A DNA stretch of 64,000 bases from Alcaligenes sp. SORT26 (GCF_017377875.1 NZ_CP070975.1:1984001-2048000), one strand, 5' to 3'. Counted from the first letter of the stretch, positions 8,752-18,946 are shown. Notes: generated by a model from the sequence alone, not told the origin. Numbers and translations are program-made.

Positions 8752-10278
8752 TTAAGCGTTAGGTTCAGGTTTAGGTGATTCGGGGGTGAGCAGCGGCAAA
8801 CGCAAGGTCGCCTTCAGGCCATAACCACCCATATCGTTGGGCTCGCCATCCGTCAGCACAATCGTGCCACCGTTGCGCTCGGCATAGGCCAGTGCAATGG
8901 CCAGGCCCAGCCCGGAACCTGAACCTCGCCCACCTTTACGCGCCGGGCCACCGCGGTCAAACCGTACAAACACGCTTTCACGCAAACTGGCCGCCAGACC
9001 CATGCCATTGTCCGTCACGCTGATCCAGGCCTGCTTGTCGTCCTGCCCGGCAGAAACCGTAATCGCACTGCCACTCCCGGCGTGGTTGATGGCATTGTGA
9101 ATCAGGTTGGACACGGACTCATGAATCTCGGCATCGCTGGCATAAACCCATAGAGGCGCTTGCTCGCCCTCTTCACCCGGTCCAATCCAGCCCAAGTCCT
9201 GACGATGCTCGCGCGCCAAAGGTAAATACTGCAACACCACTTCGCGCCCAAGGCTGGCTAAATCAACCTGCCCCTGGCTCATGCTGGTGGTATGACTGGC
9301 GTGGGCCAGGGCCAGCAACTGTTCAGTCAGACGGGTAGCTTGCCCCAACTGCTTGATAATCGCCCCCAAGGATTCACGCACGCGTTCAATGTCTGGTTCA
9401 CGGCGGGCGTACTGGGCTTGAGTATGAATAATGGCCAGAGGCGTACGTAATTGATGCGAGGCATCGGCCAGGAACTGAGCCTGTCTATCCAGCACGGAAC
9501 GGTACAACTCAATATGGTGATTGACCGAACGCACCAAAGGCACGACCTCTCGCGGTACGTCGCGTTCGTCCAAAGGCTGCAGATCATCCACACTGCGGTT
9601 ACGCACTTCCTGACGCAAAGCCTGCAAAGGACGCAAGGCCCAGGCGACGGCAAACCAGACCAGCAACACGGCAAACAGCAACATGCGCAAATTGCGGAAA
9701 ATGCCTTCGCGCCAGGCTTCCTGCTGAGTACGCAGGCGCAAATCCATGCTTTCACCCACCATCACCACGACCTGTCTGTGCTGGCCCTTGTAGTGAAGGT
9801 CGCGCCACAAGGCCACCATACGCACGGTGTCATTGCGAAAGAAAGAGTCGTAGAAAACTGGAACGCCTTCGTGATCAGCCAGATTGGAAGGACGCGGCAA
9901 CCCTTCCATGCCCAGCAAGGTGCGTCCTTTTAATTGTTTGGCATCGGCGCCGCCCAGATTACGCACCAAAGGAGTGACTTCTTCGACCCGGAAATATTTG
10001 CGATTGCCCGGCCGGGACTCCAGCATGACCTGGGCATAAAAAGGCGGGTCAATACGTAAACTGCCATCGGCGTTGAATTCCACACTGGTCTCCAGCACCT
10101 TGGCCGGCTCCAGCAAGGCGCTGTCATAGACATTTTCCGTGACCGAGTTCATGGCCAGATAGTCTTCCCAACTGTCGTACAACAGCAGGGCCACCACACC
10201 CGGTATCAGCAATACCAGCAGCCAAAAGCGCAAACTGCCTTGCCAGGCATTGGCGGGGGGTGGAGAAGGAGCTGTCAT
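8752..10278 (-). CDS. Sensor histidine kinase, TctE-like
   Basis: A 508-residue membrane kinase with a transmembrane helix near 18-34, a long periplasmic sensor domain (about 35-197), a second helix near 198-216, an H-box with phospho-acceptor H275 (ASHQLRTPL) and a C-terminal ATPase domain with SNLIHNAINHAG and GSGLGLAI. The layout and the N-terminal sensor resemble TctE, which senses tricarboxylates. Its start overlaps the end of the response regulator gene by four bases (ATGA), so the two are translationally coupled. It may control tctBA at the left of the window; that is inference. Confidence 0.88.
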   Translation of the reverse strand: MTAPSPPPANAWQGSLRFWLLVLLIPGVVALLLYDSWEDYLAMNSVTENVYDSALLEPAKVLETSVEFNADGSLRIDPPFYAQVMLESRPGNRKYFRVEEVTPLVRNLGGADAKQLKGRTLLGMEGLPRPSNLADHEGVPVFYDSFFRNDTVRMVALWRDLHYKGQHRQVVVMVGESMDLRLRTQQEAWREGIFRNLRMLLFAVLLVWFAVAWALRPLQALRQEVRNRSVDDLQPLDERDVPREVVPLVRSVNHHIELYRSVLDRQAQFLADASHQLRTPLAIIHTQAQYARREPDIERVRESLGAIIKQLGQATRLTEQLLALAHASHTTSMSQGQVDLASLGREVVLQYLPLAREHRQDLGWIGPGEEGEQAPLWVYASDAEIHESVSNLIHNAINHAGSGSAITVSAGQDDKQAWISVTDNGMGLAASLRESVFVRFDRGGPARKGGRGSGSGLGLAIALAYAERNGGTIVLTDGEPNDMGGYGLKATLRLPLLTPESPKPEPNA

Positions 10279-10961
10279 GCGACGCCGGATTCCGCCTCAA
10301 GCACTTCCAACATATAGCCCAGGCCGCGCACCGTCACGATATGCACATCGCTATTGGCCAATTTCTTGCGCAAACGGTGCAAGACGACCTCGATGGCATC
10401 CGGGCTGGCGTCGCTATCGTGCTCGAACACACGGGCGAACAACTGGGATTTTTCCACTGGCATCCCTGAGCGGCTGATCAACACCAGCAAAGCCGCGTGC
10501 TCACGCGGTGTCAGGTGAACAATGGCACTGTCCAGTAAAAAGGCTCGGCTTTCCGGGTTGTATTCCAGCGAGCCACAGCTAACCATAGGCGTCACGCGCC
10601 CACGACTGCGTCGCACCAGTGCCGCCAGACGAGCTTCCAGCTCTTCCAGGGCAAAGGGTTTGGTCAGGAAATCATCGGCACCCAGATTCAGACCGCGAAC
10701 GCGGTCTTGCAAGGCACCTTGAGCGGTCAGGATCAGCACCGGGGTGTGATCGCCGCGTTCGCGCATCTCGCGCAAAAGCACCAGCCCGTGTTTATCAGGC
10801 AGGCGCAAATCCATGACGACCGCATCATACTCATGAGCCGCCAACAACACTTCTGCTGTACGAGCATCGTGAGCGGGATCGGGCAAAAAACCACTTTGCG
10901 CCAAAGCCCGCTCTAGCCATGCGGCCATTTCCCGCTCGTCTTCAACCAATAATATGCGCAT
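10275..10961 (-). CDS. Response regulator, OmpR/TctD family
   Basis: This 228-residue regulator has an N-terminal receiver domain with phospho-acceptor D51, acidic pocket E7/D8 and K101, and a C-terminal winged-helix DNA-binding domain with the conserved [16 protein letters not shown] stretch. It is the partner of the TctE-like kinase downstream. Its first 20 bases lie inside the end of rppH. The N-terminus MRILLVEDE is canonical, which supports this start and therefore a true overlap. Confidence 0.92.
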   Translation of the reverse strand: MRILLVEDEREMAAWLERALAQSGFLPDPAHDARTAEVLLAAHEYDAVVMDLRLPDKHGLVLLREMRERGDHTPVLILTAQGALQDRVRGLNLGADDFLTKPFALEELEARLAALVRRSRGRVTPMVSCGSLEYNPESRAFLLDSAIVHLTPREHAALLVLISRSGMPVEKSQLFARVFEHDSDASPDAIEVVLHRLRKKLANSDVHIVTVRGLGYMLEVLEAESGVA

Positions 10962-11508
10962 GATCCCTGCTATCTAAGGTATCGGCATCAACTGCGCTTT
11001 GAAGGCGCTGACGTAAATAACGATTTTCCTGACGCCGTCGGAACAAAATATCCGACAGCTCGTTCAGCGCTTGCTGATAGACTTCCCGCTTGAACTCAAT
11101 CACTGAATCAAGTGGCACCCAATATTGACTCCAACGCCATGCATCAAACTCCGGCGTCGAGGAAGAACGCAGGCAGACATCACTGTCTCGCCCTACCAGC
11201 CGCAACAGGAACCAGATTTGTTTCTGACCCTTGTAATGGCCGCGCGCCTCCCGACGTACAAAATGATTGGGCACGTTGTAGCGAAGCCAATCTCGCGTCC
11301 GGCCTAATATACGGATATGCTCAGGCAGCAAGCCCACTTCTTCATGCAGTTCGCGGTACATCGCTTGTACGGGTGTTTCACCGTATTTGATACCGCCTTG
11401 CGGGAACTGCCAGGCATGTTCCCGAATACGCTTGCCCCAAAAAACCTCGTTCTTGCGATTAACGAGGATAATTCCGACATTAGGACGGTAGCCTTCACGA
11501 TCTAACAT
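10942..11508 (-). CDS. rppH: RNA pyrophosphohydrolase RppH
   Basis: This 188-residue Nudix hydrolase removes pyrophosphate from the 5' end of mRNAs, which triggers RNase E-dependent decay. The Nudix box spans residues 38-60 ([20 protein letters not shown] onwards), and the N-terminal [15 protein letters not shown] is typical of betaproteobacterial RppH. It is divergent from proS, 64 bases away. Its 3' end overlaps the response regulator gene by 20 bases, which ties the two-component system to a housekeeping promoter unless an internal promoter exists. Confidence 0.95.
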   Translation of the reverse strand: MLDREGYRPNVGIILVNRKNEVFWGKRIREHAWQFPQGGIKYGETPVQAMYRELHEEVGLLPEHIRILGRTRDWLRYNVPNHFVRREARGHYKGQKQIWFLLRLVGRDSDVCLRSSSTPEFDAWRWSQYWVPLDSVIEFKREVYQQALNELSDILFRRRQENRYLRQRLQSAVDADTLDSRDHAHIIG

Positions 11509-11572
11509 AGGCCACCTCTAACGAATTCAATACAATTAGATCTGATTATACGTACCTGACGAGTTCCCTACC

Positions 11573-13309
11573 ATGCATGCTAGCCAGTATCACATTAATA
11601 CCCTGAAAGAAGCGCCTACCGAGGCCGAAGTTGCCAGCCACCAGCTCATGACGCGTGCCGGCATGATCCGTAAAGCGGCCGGCGGTATCTATACCTATAT
11701 GCCTATGGGTTTGCGCGTGCTGCGCAAGATTGAAAACATCATCCGTCAGGAAATGGACCGCTCCGGCGCCATTGAACTGCTGATGCCTGTGGTCCAGCCT
11801 GCCGAACTCTGGGTAGAGTCGGGTCGTTGGGAAAAATATGGCGACGAGCTGCTCCGTATCAAGGACCGCCACCAGCGCGACTTCGTGCTGCAGCCCACCT
11901 CCGAAGAAGTCATCACGGACATCGCTCGCAACGAGATCCATAGCTGGCGCCAGTTGCCCATCAACTTCTACCACATTCAAACCAAGTTCCGTGACGAGCG
12001 TCGTCCCCGTTTTGGTTTGATGCGCGGCCGCGAATTCACCATGAAGGATGCCTATTCCTTTGACCGCAACGCTGAAGACGCCCAGGCCAGCTACGACAAT
12101 ATGTATGACGCTTACATGCGCATCTTCGGTCGTCTGGGCCTGAACTTCCGTGCCGTGGCTGCCGATACCGGCTCGATTGGTGGTACCCGCAGTCATGAAT
12201 TCCAGGTCATTGCTGATACCGGCGAAGACTTGCTGGTCTACAACCCCGATACCGACTACGCCGCCAATATTGAGCTGGCTCCTGCTCCTTGCCTGCTGGC
12301 CGAGCGTGCTGCTCCTGGCCAGGCGCTGGTCAAGACAGCCACACCAGACGCCCCAAAATGTGAACTGGTTGCCCAGCAACTGGGTCTGGACCTGAGCGCT
12401 ACCGTTAAATCCGTGGTGCTGGCTACCGACGTGGAAGAAGACGGCCAAACTAAAACCACCGTGCACTTGCTGCTGGTGCGTGGCGACCATGAAGTCAACG
12501 ACATCAAGGTTTCCAAACTGGCTGGCTTTGAAAAAGGCCACCGCCTGGCCACTGAGGAAGAAATCGTCACGACCTTTGGCTGCAAGCCTGGCTACCTGGG
12601 TCCCATCGGCACCCGTCAGCCTGTGCAAGTCATTGCCGACCTGACCGTAGCCAACATGAGCGACTTTGTCTGTGGCGCAAACGAAGAAGGCTTCCACCAT
12701 ACCGGTGTGAACTGGGGCCGTGACCTGCCCGAGCCTATCAAGGCCGATCTGCGCAACGTCGTACACGGTGACCCTGCCCCCGAAGGCGGCAAGCTGGCTA
12801 TCCAGCGCGGTATTGAAGTAGGCCACGTCTTCTTCCTGGGCGATGTCTACTCCAAGAAACTGAACGCGACCTTTTTGGAAACTGATGGTAAACCTGCTGT
12901 CATGCAAATGGGTTGTTATGGCATTGGTGTCAGCCGTATTGCGGCTGCTGCCATCGAGCAGAACCATGACGAACGCGGCATGATCTGGCCTCGCGCCCTG
13001 GCTCCGTTTGAAGTGGTGATCTGCCCGATCGGCTTTACCAAAAGCGATGCCGTCCGTCAGACTGCGACTGATCTGTACACCAAGCTTAAAGAGCAAGGCG
13101 TGGATGTGATCCTGGATGACCGCGATGCCCGCCCCGGCATCATGTTTGCCGACTGGGAGCTGATTGGTGTGCCGCTGCGCATTACCATTGGCGAGCGCGG
13201 CCTGAAAGAAGGCGTTGTCGAGATGCAAGCCCGCCGTGATGCCAGCAGCACCAACGTGCCGGTGGAGCAGATTGCTCAGGTCAGCGTCGAGCGTTTGGCC
13301 ACGCTGTAA
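11573..13309 (+). CDS. proS: Prolyl-tRNA synthetase
   Basis: The 578-residue enzyme charges tRNA-Pro. It shows the class II motifs in order (motif 2 around [21 protein letters not shown] split across residues 142-162, motif 3 near [10 protein letters not shown]), an insertion of about 180 residues between motifs 2 and 3 that fits the editing (INS) domain of the bacterial form, and a C-terminal anticodon-binding domain (about 475-578). Length and order are typical of the long bacterial ProS. Confidence 0.97.
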   Translation: MHASQYHINTLKEAPTEAEVASHQLMTRAGMIRKAAGGIYTYMPMGLRVLRKIENIIRQEMDRSGAIELLMPVVQPAELWVESGRWEKYGDELLRIKDRHQRDFVLQPTSEEVITDIARNEIHSWRQLPINFYHIQTKFRDERRPRFGLMRGREFTMKDAYSFDRNAEDAQASYDNMYDAYMRIFGRLGLNFRAVAADTGSIGGTRSHEFQVIADTGEDLLVYNPDTDYAANIELAPAPCLLAERAAPGQALVKTATPDAPKCELVAQQLGLDLSATVKSVVLATDVEEDGQTKTTVHLLLVRGDHEVNDIKVSKLAGFEKGHRLATEEEIVTTFGCKPGYLGPIGTRQPVQVIADLTVANMSDFVCGANEEGFHHTGVNWGRDLPEPIKADLRNVVHGDPAPEGGKLAIQRGIEVGHVFFLGDVYSKKLNATFLETDGKPAVMQMGCYGIGVSRIAAAAIEQNHDERGMIWPRALAPFEVVICPIGFTKSDAVRQTATDLYTKLKEQGVDVILDDRDARPGIMFADWELIGVPLRITIGERGLKEGVVEMQARRDASSTNVPVEQIAQVSVERLATL

Positions 13310-13375
13310 GGACTCCAAGCAGGGCTGGCCTTGTGCCACGCCCTGCCCGTCAACATAAACTCTTTTACGAACGAC

Positions 13376-13801
13376 ATGCTTAATGACAAGTGGGACACCC
13401 AGGCTCGGCTTGATATTCGCGTATATTACGAGGACACCGACGCTGGGGGGATCGTATATTACGCCAACTACCTGAAGTTCTTTGAGCGTGCGCGCACGGA
13501 ATGGCTCAGGAATTTGGGCGTAAACCAATCGGACGTGGCGGAGCAGAATCAACGCCTGTTCGTAGTCAAGAAGGTTGAAATACAATATCTCAAACCTGCC
13601 CGGCTCGATGATCTGATCTCGGTGCGCAGCCGCATTACCCAACTGGGTTCGGCTACCATCCATTTCGAACAAGGTGCCCTGCGAGGTGGGGAACTGCTAT
13701 GCCAAAGCACTATCCAAATTGTTTGCGTTGACGCCACCACGCTTCGTCCAAGCAAGCTGGACTCTGATTTACGTACCCTCTTGGAAAAGGTTCAGGACTG
13801 A
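13376..13801 (+). CDS. ybgC: Tol-Pal system acyl-CoA thioesterase YbgC
   Basis: A 141-residue hotdog-fold thioesterase, first gene of the Tol-Pal operon. The catalytic segment YYEDTDAGGIVYYANYLKF places the conserved aspartate at residue 22. I chose the ATG at 13376 over one 45 bases upstream because it gives the usual family length and N-terminus. YbgC hydrolyses acyl-CoA or acyl-ACP and associates with envelope phospholipid metabolism. Its stop lies two bases before tolQ. Confidence 0.93.
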   Translation: MLNDKWDTQARLDIRVYYEDTDAGGIVYYANYLKFFERARTEWLRNLGVNQSDVAEQNQRLFVVKKVEIQYLKPARLDDLISVRSRITQLGSATIHFEQGALRGGELLCQSTIQIVCVDATTLRPSKLDSDLRTLLEKVQD

Positions 13802-13803
13802 CC

Positions 13804-14478
13804 ATGCAAGCTACTAGCGACCTGTCGCTGATTTCGCTACTTCTCGATGCCAGTATTCCCGTTCAGCTCGTCATGCTGATTCTGTTGGGAATTTCGATTC
13901 TCTCGTGGGCCTATATTTTCAGTAAAAGGGCTGCACTTAAACGCACGCTGGAACAGACCCGCCGCTTTGAGGACGATTTCTGGGCGGGTGGCGATCTGGC
14001 CGTGCTTCAGCAATCCATTTCCTCGCGTCGTGCTGAACACGGTGCCCTGGCCCGTATTTTTGAAGCAGGGATGACCGAGTTCATCAAGGCACGCCGCAGC
14101 CAAAGCTCTGGCCCTGCCCTGCTGGACGGTCCACGCCGTGCCATGCGCGCCAGCTACCAGCGCGAAATGGATACGCTGGAAACCCACCTGAACTTCCTGG
14201 CCTCTGCCGGTTCGGTCAGCCCCTACATCGGCTTGCTCGGTACCGTCTGGGGGATCATGCACGCCTTTATCGGCCTGTCCGGCATGCAACAAGCCACCCT
14301 GGCCTCGGTCGCTCCCGGTATTGCCGAAGCGCTGATCGCCACGGCCATTGGTCTGTTTGCCGCTATCCCCGCCGTGGTGGCCTACAACCGCTTTACCAAC
14401 GAACTGGATCGCATCTCGATCCGCTTTGACAGCTTTATCGACGAATTTCTGAACATCTTGCAGCGGCAGGTGAACTGA
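13804..14478 (+). CDS. tolQ: Tol-Pal system proton channel protein TolQ
   Basis: At 224 residues TolQ is the three-helix ExbB/MotA-type inner-membrane protein that forms the proton-driven motor with TolR. Helices are visible near residues 18-38, 133-155 and 165-188, including the conserved GLLGTVWGIMHAF and ALIATAIGLFAAIPAVVAYN. Its stop overlaps the tolR start by one base. Confidence 0.96.
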   Translation: MQATSDLSLISLLLDASIPVQLVMLILLGISILSWAYIFSKRAALKRTLEQTRRFEDDFWAGGDLAVLQQSISSRRAEHGALARIFEAGMTEFIKARRSQSSGPALLDGPRRAMRASYQREMDTLETHLNFLASAGSVSPYIGLLGTVWGIMHAFIGLSGMQQATLASVAPGIAEALIATAIGLFAAIPAVVAYNRFTNELDRISIRFDSFIDEFLNILQRQVN

Positions 14479-14924
14479 TGCCATCGATGCGTGGAAGCAC
14501 TGGCCGTCACGGCCGGCGCATGAAAAATGAAATCAACGTCGTCCCTTATATCGACGTGATGCTGGTGCTGCTGGTGATCTTCATGGTCACCGCTCCCATG
14601 ATTACCCCCGGTCTGGTGGAATTGCCCTCGGTAGGCCAAGCCTCCGAAGTGCCCGCCAAGCCGGTGGAAATCCAGGTTGATAAGGACGGCAAGCTGGCCA
14701 TTCGACTGCGCGATGCGGGCTCCGAGTTCATGAACATCGAGAAGTCCACATTGATCAACGAAGTGCGCTCGCGCATGCAGGCCGACAGCCCGGTTGTCAT
14801 TGCCGCTGACGGCAAAGTTCCCTACGAGACCGTTATGGGCTTGATGGATGAACTGCGCTCCAACGGCATCAACCGCCTGGGTCTGATCGTCGATCGCAAT
14901 AGCGATACCGACGCTCGCAAATAA
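14478..14924 (+). CDS. tolR: Tol-Pal system protein TolR
   Basis: A 148-residue ExbD-family protein with one transmembrane helix at about 22-42 that carries the proton-relaying aspartate (D26 in VVPYIDVMLVLLVIFMV), followed by a periplasmic domain that contacts peptidoglycan. With TolQ it converts proton motive force into movement of TolA. It is translationally coupled to tolQ. Confidence 0.95.
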   Translation: MPSMRGSTGRHGRRMKNEINVVPYIDVMLVLLVIFMVTAPMITPGLVELPSVGQASEVPAKPVEIQVDKDGKLAIRLRDAGSEFMNIEKSTLINEVRSRMQADSPVVIAADGKVPYETVMGLMDELRSNGINRLGLIVDRNSDTDARK

Positions 14925-14974
14925 CCTCTGGCCGGATAGCGTGCTCGCCATCCGGCGCGAAAAACCTGAACTGA

Positions 14975-16093
14975 ATGAAGCACAGAACACGCAATACCCG
15001 CAATCAGGCGCTGCGCTCGCCTGAGCAAAAGGAAGATCGGCGCGGCTTGCTCATCGCCCTGGGTCTGCACGGGCTGTTGCTGCTCGCCATTTTGGCGGGA
15101 GCCCTTTTTTCTGCACCCAAAACACCCAATGCGGTGCAGGTCGAATTGTGGATGGACGGTGTCGCGCCCGATGCGGCCGTCAATGCTGATCCCGAAGCCC
15201 CCGAGGCTGAGCCCGAGCCGCAGCCTGAGCCTGAACCGGCTCCAGAGCCAGAACCCAAGCCTGAACCAGAACCTGAACCGCCTCCGGCCCCCAAGCCACC
15301 TCCTGAGCCTGCCAAGGTAACCCCTCCTGCTGAACCTGAAGTCGATCCCGAAATCGCTTTGGAAGAAGCCCGCAAAGAACGCGAGAAAAAAGAGCGTGAA
15401 GAAAAGCTGGAACAGGAACGTCTGGAAAAACAGCGTCAGGACAAGCTAGCCGCTGAACGTCGTGAGCGCGAACAGAAGGAAAAGCAGGAACAGGAACGCA
15501 AGGACAAGGCAGAAGCTGAGGCAAAAGCCAAGGCAGAAGCAGATCGCAAGGCCAAAGCCGAGGCTGACGCCAAAGCCAAAGCGGATGCTGAACGCAAAGC
15601 CAAAGCAGATGCAGAAGCGAAAGCCAAGGCCGACGCCGAGGCAAAGGCCAAAGCAGACGCTGAACGCAAAGCCCGTGCTGATGCCGCTGCCAAAGCCAAG
15701 GCGGATGCCGAGCGCAAGGCCAAGGAAGAAGCCTTCCGCCGTGCCATGCGTGAAGGTGCCCCAGGTCGTCCCGGCGGCACCGCAGACCGTAACCAGGCCG
15801 GTGGCGGTGGTGGTGATGGTGGCTACGCCGCCAAGGTGCGCGCTTGCGTGCAGCCTGGCGTGGTCTACAGCACCCCTCCTCGCTCTGAAGTGCGTGGCAA
15901 CCCCGCACTGCAGTACCGCGTGGACCTGAATGCCGACGGCACGCCTAATCGCGTTCAAATCAAACGATCGTCCGGCATCGCGCAGTTCGATGATGCCGTA
16001 TCCAAGGGTCTTGCCCGTTGCAGCCCTTTCCCCAAACCGCCTAGCGGTAGCTACCCATCGTATATTGATGGTGAGTACCGTATGTTCGATTAA
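14975..16093 (+). CDS. tolA: Cell envelope protein TolA
   Basis: This 372-residue protein spans the periplasm. It has an inner-membrane anchor near 24-44, a proline/glutamate-rich stretch (about 72-123), a long lysine/alanine/glutamate-rich coiled coil with KAKADAE-like repeats (about 125-262), a glycine-rich hinge and a C-terminal TolA domain (about 285-372) with two cysteines (VRACVQPG and ARCSPFP) that probably form a disulfide. It links TolQR to TolB/Pal during outer-membrane constriction. The repeats explain the low-complexity DNA at 15.2-15.75 kb. Confidence 0.94.
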   Translation: MKHRTRNTRNQALRSPEQKEDRRGLLIALGLHGLLLLAILAGALFSAPKTPNAVQVELWMDGVAPDAAVNADPEAPEAEPEPQPEPEPAPEPEPKPEPEPEPPPAPKPPPEPAKVTPPAEPEVDPEIALEEARKEREKKEREEKLEQERLEKQRQDKLAAERREREQKEKQEQERKDKAEAEAKAKAEADRKAKAEADAKAKADAERKAKADAEAKAKADAEAKAKADAERKARADAAAKAKADAERKAKEEAFRRAMREGAPGRPGGTADRNQAGGGGGDGGYAAKVRACVQPGVVYSTPPRSEVRGNPALQYRVDLNADGTPNRVQIKRSSGIAQFDDAVSKGLARCSPFPKPPSGSYPSYIDGEYRMFD

Positions 16094-16108
16094 TCAGGAG
16101 ATTGCATA

Positions 16109-17419
16109 ATGACCGCCGCTACCCCTGCCCTGGCGAGTTTTGCTCGTCATTGGCGCGCCTCGGCCACTGGAGCGTTTGCCCTGGCCGCTGGCATGTTCGC
16201 CAGCCAACCGGCCCAGGCCCAACTGCGAGTCGATATATCGGGTGTGGGTGCTACTCAGTACCCCATCGCGATCGCCGATTTTGCTGACAATCCAGCCAGC
16301 CAGTCCCTGGCTGAAGTTATCCGTGCTGACCTGACGCGTTCGGGTCAATTCCAATTGATCAATGCCACCGGCGCTGGTCTGAATGCAGAAAGCACGATTG
16401 CCTACGACGAATGGCGCAATCGCGGTGCTGATTACCTGGCCTACGGTTCGGTCTCCCAGGCGGGCGGCCAATATTCCATCAGCTATCGCCTGGTGGATTC
16501 AGTCCGTCAAACGCAGATGGATGGCGTCGCTTTTGCAGGCAGCGAAAAAGAGCTGCGCCGCATTTCGCACCAGATTGCAGACCGGATTTATGAAAAAATT
16601 ACGGGTGTGCGTGGTGTTTTCTCCACCCGACTGGCCTACGTGTTGCAAACAGGCAACAATTTCGAGTTACAAATTGCTGACTCTGACGGCCAAAATCCGC
16701 AGGTAATGTTGCGTTCTCGACACTCAATCATCTCCCCAGCCTGGTCTCCTGACGGTAAAAAGCTGGCTTATGTGAGCTTTGAAAACGACAAACCTGTTGT
16801 ATATGTGCAAACTTTGGCCACAGGTCACCGTGAACCCTTGGCTAATTTCAAGGGCAATAACAGTAGTCCTGCATGGGCTCCAAACGGCAATCAGGTCGCT
16901 GTTGTGCTCTCCAGAGACGGTATTTCGCAGATTTACACGCTAAATACGGACGGATCCGGATTGCGCCGCGTGATGCGTTCTCCCCTGATCGATACTGAAC
17001 CGAGTTTTATGCCCGATGGCAACTCCCTTGTATTTGTGAGCGATCGTGGTGGTGCTCCCAACATTTACAAAGTGAGCCTGGGTGGTGACGATGCACAGCG
17101 CATTACCTTCAACGGGAGTTACAATATTTCACCGGAGGTCTCTGCAGACGGTACTAGGCTTGTATACGTCACACGCAGAAACGGTGCTTTCCGAATTGCT
17201 ATTCAAGATATGGCATCAGGAGCAGAGCAACTGCTGACGACAGGTCCCGACGATCAGTCTCCGAGTTTCGCCCCTAATGGGATGCAGATCTTATATAGTT
17301 CTGTTCAGGGGGGCCGCAGTGTCCTAGCTGTGACATCCGTGGACGGTCGCGTTCGTCAGACCCTCTCGTCTTTGAATGGCAAAGTACGCGAACCCACCTG
17401 GGGACCATTTACCAACTGA
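16109..17419 (+). CDS. tolB: Tol-Pal system periplasmic protein TolB
   Basis: A 436-residue periplasmic beta-propeller protein. A signal sequence ends at AQA (35-37), followed by an N-terminal alpha/beta domain and repeated WSPDGKKLAYVS-like blades in the C-terminal two thirds. TolB binds Pal and TolA. AGGAG is placed 13 bases before the ATG. From about 16.6 kb the wobble positions are visibly more A/T-rich than in the flanking tol genes, an oddity without obvious consequence. Confidence 0.95.
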   Translation: MTAATPALASFARHWRASATGAFALAAGMFASQPAQAQLRVDISGVGATQYPIAIADFADNPASQSLAEVIRADLTRSGQFQLINATGAGLNAESTIAYDEWRNRGADYLAYGSVSQAGGQYSISYRLVDSVRQTQMDGVAFAGSEKELRRISHQIADRIYEKITGVRGVFSTRLAYVLQTGNNFELQIADSDGQNPQVMLRSRHSIISPAWSPDGKKLAYVSFENDKPVVYVQTLATGHREPLANFKGNNSSPAWAPNGNQVAVVLSRDGISQIYTLNTDGSGLRRVMRSPLIDTEPSFMPDGNSLVFVSDRGGAPNIYKVSLGGDDAQRITFNGSYNISPEVSADGTRLVYVTRRNGAFRIAIQDMASGAEQLLTTGPDDQSPSFAPNGMQILYSSVQGGRSVLAVTSVDGRVRQTLSSLNGKVREPTWGPFTN

Positions 17420-17453
17420 CATCCTGTGTGACTCTTTTTCAAAAGGAATTCAA

Positions 17454-17954
17454 ATGAGCTCGCGCATTCTTAAAAGTCTTACCCTCGCCGTTATGGCTGC
17501 CGCCCTTGCTGCTTGCAGCTCGGTTCCTCTGGATCAAAACTCCGGTTCAACCGGCGGTACAGGATCGGACTCTGCTAGCGCAGGCCAGATCATGGACCCC
17601 TTCAACCCTCAAAGCCCACTGGCACAACAACGCTCGGTGTTCTTTGACTACGACAGCTACGTGGTTAACGACCAGTACCGTGGCCTGGTAGAAATGCACG
17701 CTTCGTACCTGAGCAGCCATCCTCAGCAAACCGTTCGCATCGAAGGTAATACCGACGAGCGTGGCGGTGCCGAGTACAACTTGGCTCTGGGTCAGCGTCG
17801 TTCCGACGCCGTTGCACGCATGCTGGGTCTGCTGGGCGTGAGCAACAGCCAGATCGAAGCTGTGAGCTTTGGTAAAGAGCGTCCAAAAGCCTTGGGTAAC
17901 ACCGAAGCTGATTACGCTGAAAACCGTCGCGCAGACATCGTTTACCAACGATAA
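17454..17954 (+). CDS. pal: Peptidoglycan-associated lipoprotein Pal
   Basis: A 166-residue lipoprotein. The lipobox LAAC places the lipidated cysteine at C21, and an OmpA-like domain (about 60-166) with GNTDERGGAEYNLALGQRR binds peptidoglycan. I start it at 17454, behind AAAGGA, because this gives a proper lipoprotein signal. It anchors the outer membrane to the cell wall with TolB. It is followed by a clear terminator. Confidence 0.96.
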   Translation: MSSRILKSLTLAVMAAALAACSSVPLDQNSGSTGGTGSDSASAGQIMDPFNPQSPLAQQRSVFFDYDSYVVNDQYRGLVEMHASYLSSHPQQTVRIEGNTDERGGAEYNLALGQRRSDAVARMLGLLGVSNSQIEAVSFGKERPKALGNTEADYAENRRADIVYQR

Positions 17955-17980
17955 TTTCTGCATCGACCAAGTGGTTCCGA

Positions 17981-18014
17981 CGCCGTGGCGGTTGTTAACG
18001 CCGCGGCGTTTTTT
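17981..18014 (+). terminator. Terminator after pal
   Basis: CGCCGTGGCG (17981-17990) pairs with CGCCGCGGCG (17999-18008) with one wobble pair, followed by six T residues. It may only partly stop transcription, because cpoB follows on the same strand. Confidence 0.8.
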
Positions 18015-18170
18015 ATCGGCAGCACGCCCGATCCACTGAAAATTCGTTATGCTGGACGGCGGACTTGCCAGGCCAAGGCAAAGCCCCGAGATCACAGCCC
18101 CCAACAGAGGGGAAACCGGCAGGTGAGGAGCCTGCGCACTGCGGATGCACATTTTTTAACGGACTTCACT

Positions 18171-18857
18171 ATGCACGCTTATAAAAAGCCTTTTCGTCTC
18201 GCGACCGTTGCCCTGATCGCCACGGCCGCCCTGTTCGCCAGCCTGCCGGCCAAGGCCTTTGCCGATGACGAGGCCCGACGCGCCATTTTGGAGCTGCGGC
18301 AGCAAATTCGTCAGATGAACGAGCAAAATACCCAGGCTCGCCTGCAATTGGCTGATCAAATTGACACCCTGCGCTCCGAAGTTGTGTCGCTGCGCGGCCA
18401 AGTGGAAAAACTGAGCTGGCAAGCCAGCGGCCAAGGCCAGAACAATGCGCCTGCCGGGCAACAAAGCCCCCACGCCGCAGACCCACAAGAACAAGCCGTT
18501 TTCGATAGCGCCATGGACGCCTACCGCGCTGGCCAATACAAACCAGCCGCCGACGCCTTTGCGGGTTTTCTGGCTGCCTACCCCTCCAGCGTTCTGGCCG
18601 ACGAAGTGCGCTTTTATGAAGGCAGCAGCTTGTACGCCATCAAGAGCTTCAAAACCTCTATCCAGAAACTGCAAGCTTTCGTGAAGGCTTCTCCACAAAG
18701 CCCACGTGCCGCTGACGCATTGATGGTGACAGCCTCCAGCCAGATCGAACTGAACGATCTGAGCGGTGCCAAAACCACCTTGCAACGTATCGTCAAAGAC
18801 TACCCACAAGCTGAAGCGGCTGAAACCGCACGCAGCCGCTTGAAACTGCTGGAATAA
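18171..18857 (+). CDS. cpoB: Cell division coordinator CpoB (YbgF)
   Basis: A 228-residue periplasmic protein with a signal sequence (cleavage near residue 29), a short N-terminal coiled coil rich in Leu/Gln (about 38-78) that drives trimerisation, and C-terminal TPR-like repeats (about 105-228). CpoB couples peptidoglycan synthesis with Tol-driven constriction. The ATG at 18171 is chosen because the upstream extension reads through the pal terminator region and lacks signal-peptide character. Confidence 0.92.
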   Translation: MHAYKKPFRLATVALIATAALFASLPAKAFADDEARRAILELRQQIRQMNEQNTQARLQLADQIDTLRSEVVSLRGQVEKLSWQASGQGQNNAPAGQQSPHAADPQEQAVFDSAMDAYRAGQYKPAADAFAGFLAAYPSSVLADEVRFYEGSSLYAIKSFKTSIQKLQAFVKASPQSPRAADALMVTASSQIELNDLSGAKTTLQRIVKDYPQAEAAETARSRLKLLE

Positions 18858-18880
18858 ACTAGCTGCATCAAGACCATACG

Positions 18881-18909
18881 GACCGGGTTCAGACCCGGTC
18901 TGTTTTTTT
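18881..18909 (+). terminator. Terminator after cpoB
   Basis: GACCGGGT and ACCCGGTC form an 8-bp stem followed by TG and seven T residues, a strong intrinsic terminator that ends the Tol-Pal operon. Confidence 0.88.
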
Positions 18910-18946
18910 CAGGCGATCGCTCCTTGCCTGACTTTTATTGCTTGCC

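Noticed and set aside
11546-13672. 708-codon open frame on the minus strand
   Set aside because: It lies antisense to proS and ybgC, which are clearly real. Its length comes from the biased codon use of the sense genes.
16600-17419. Horizontal transfer within tolB
   Set aside because: Wobble positions are more A/T-rich in the second half, but the protein is a normal full-length TolB and the operon is intact. Relaxed codon choice is enough to explain it.
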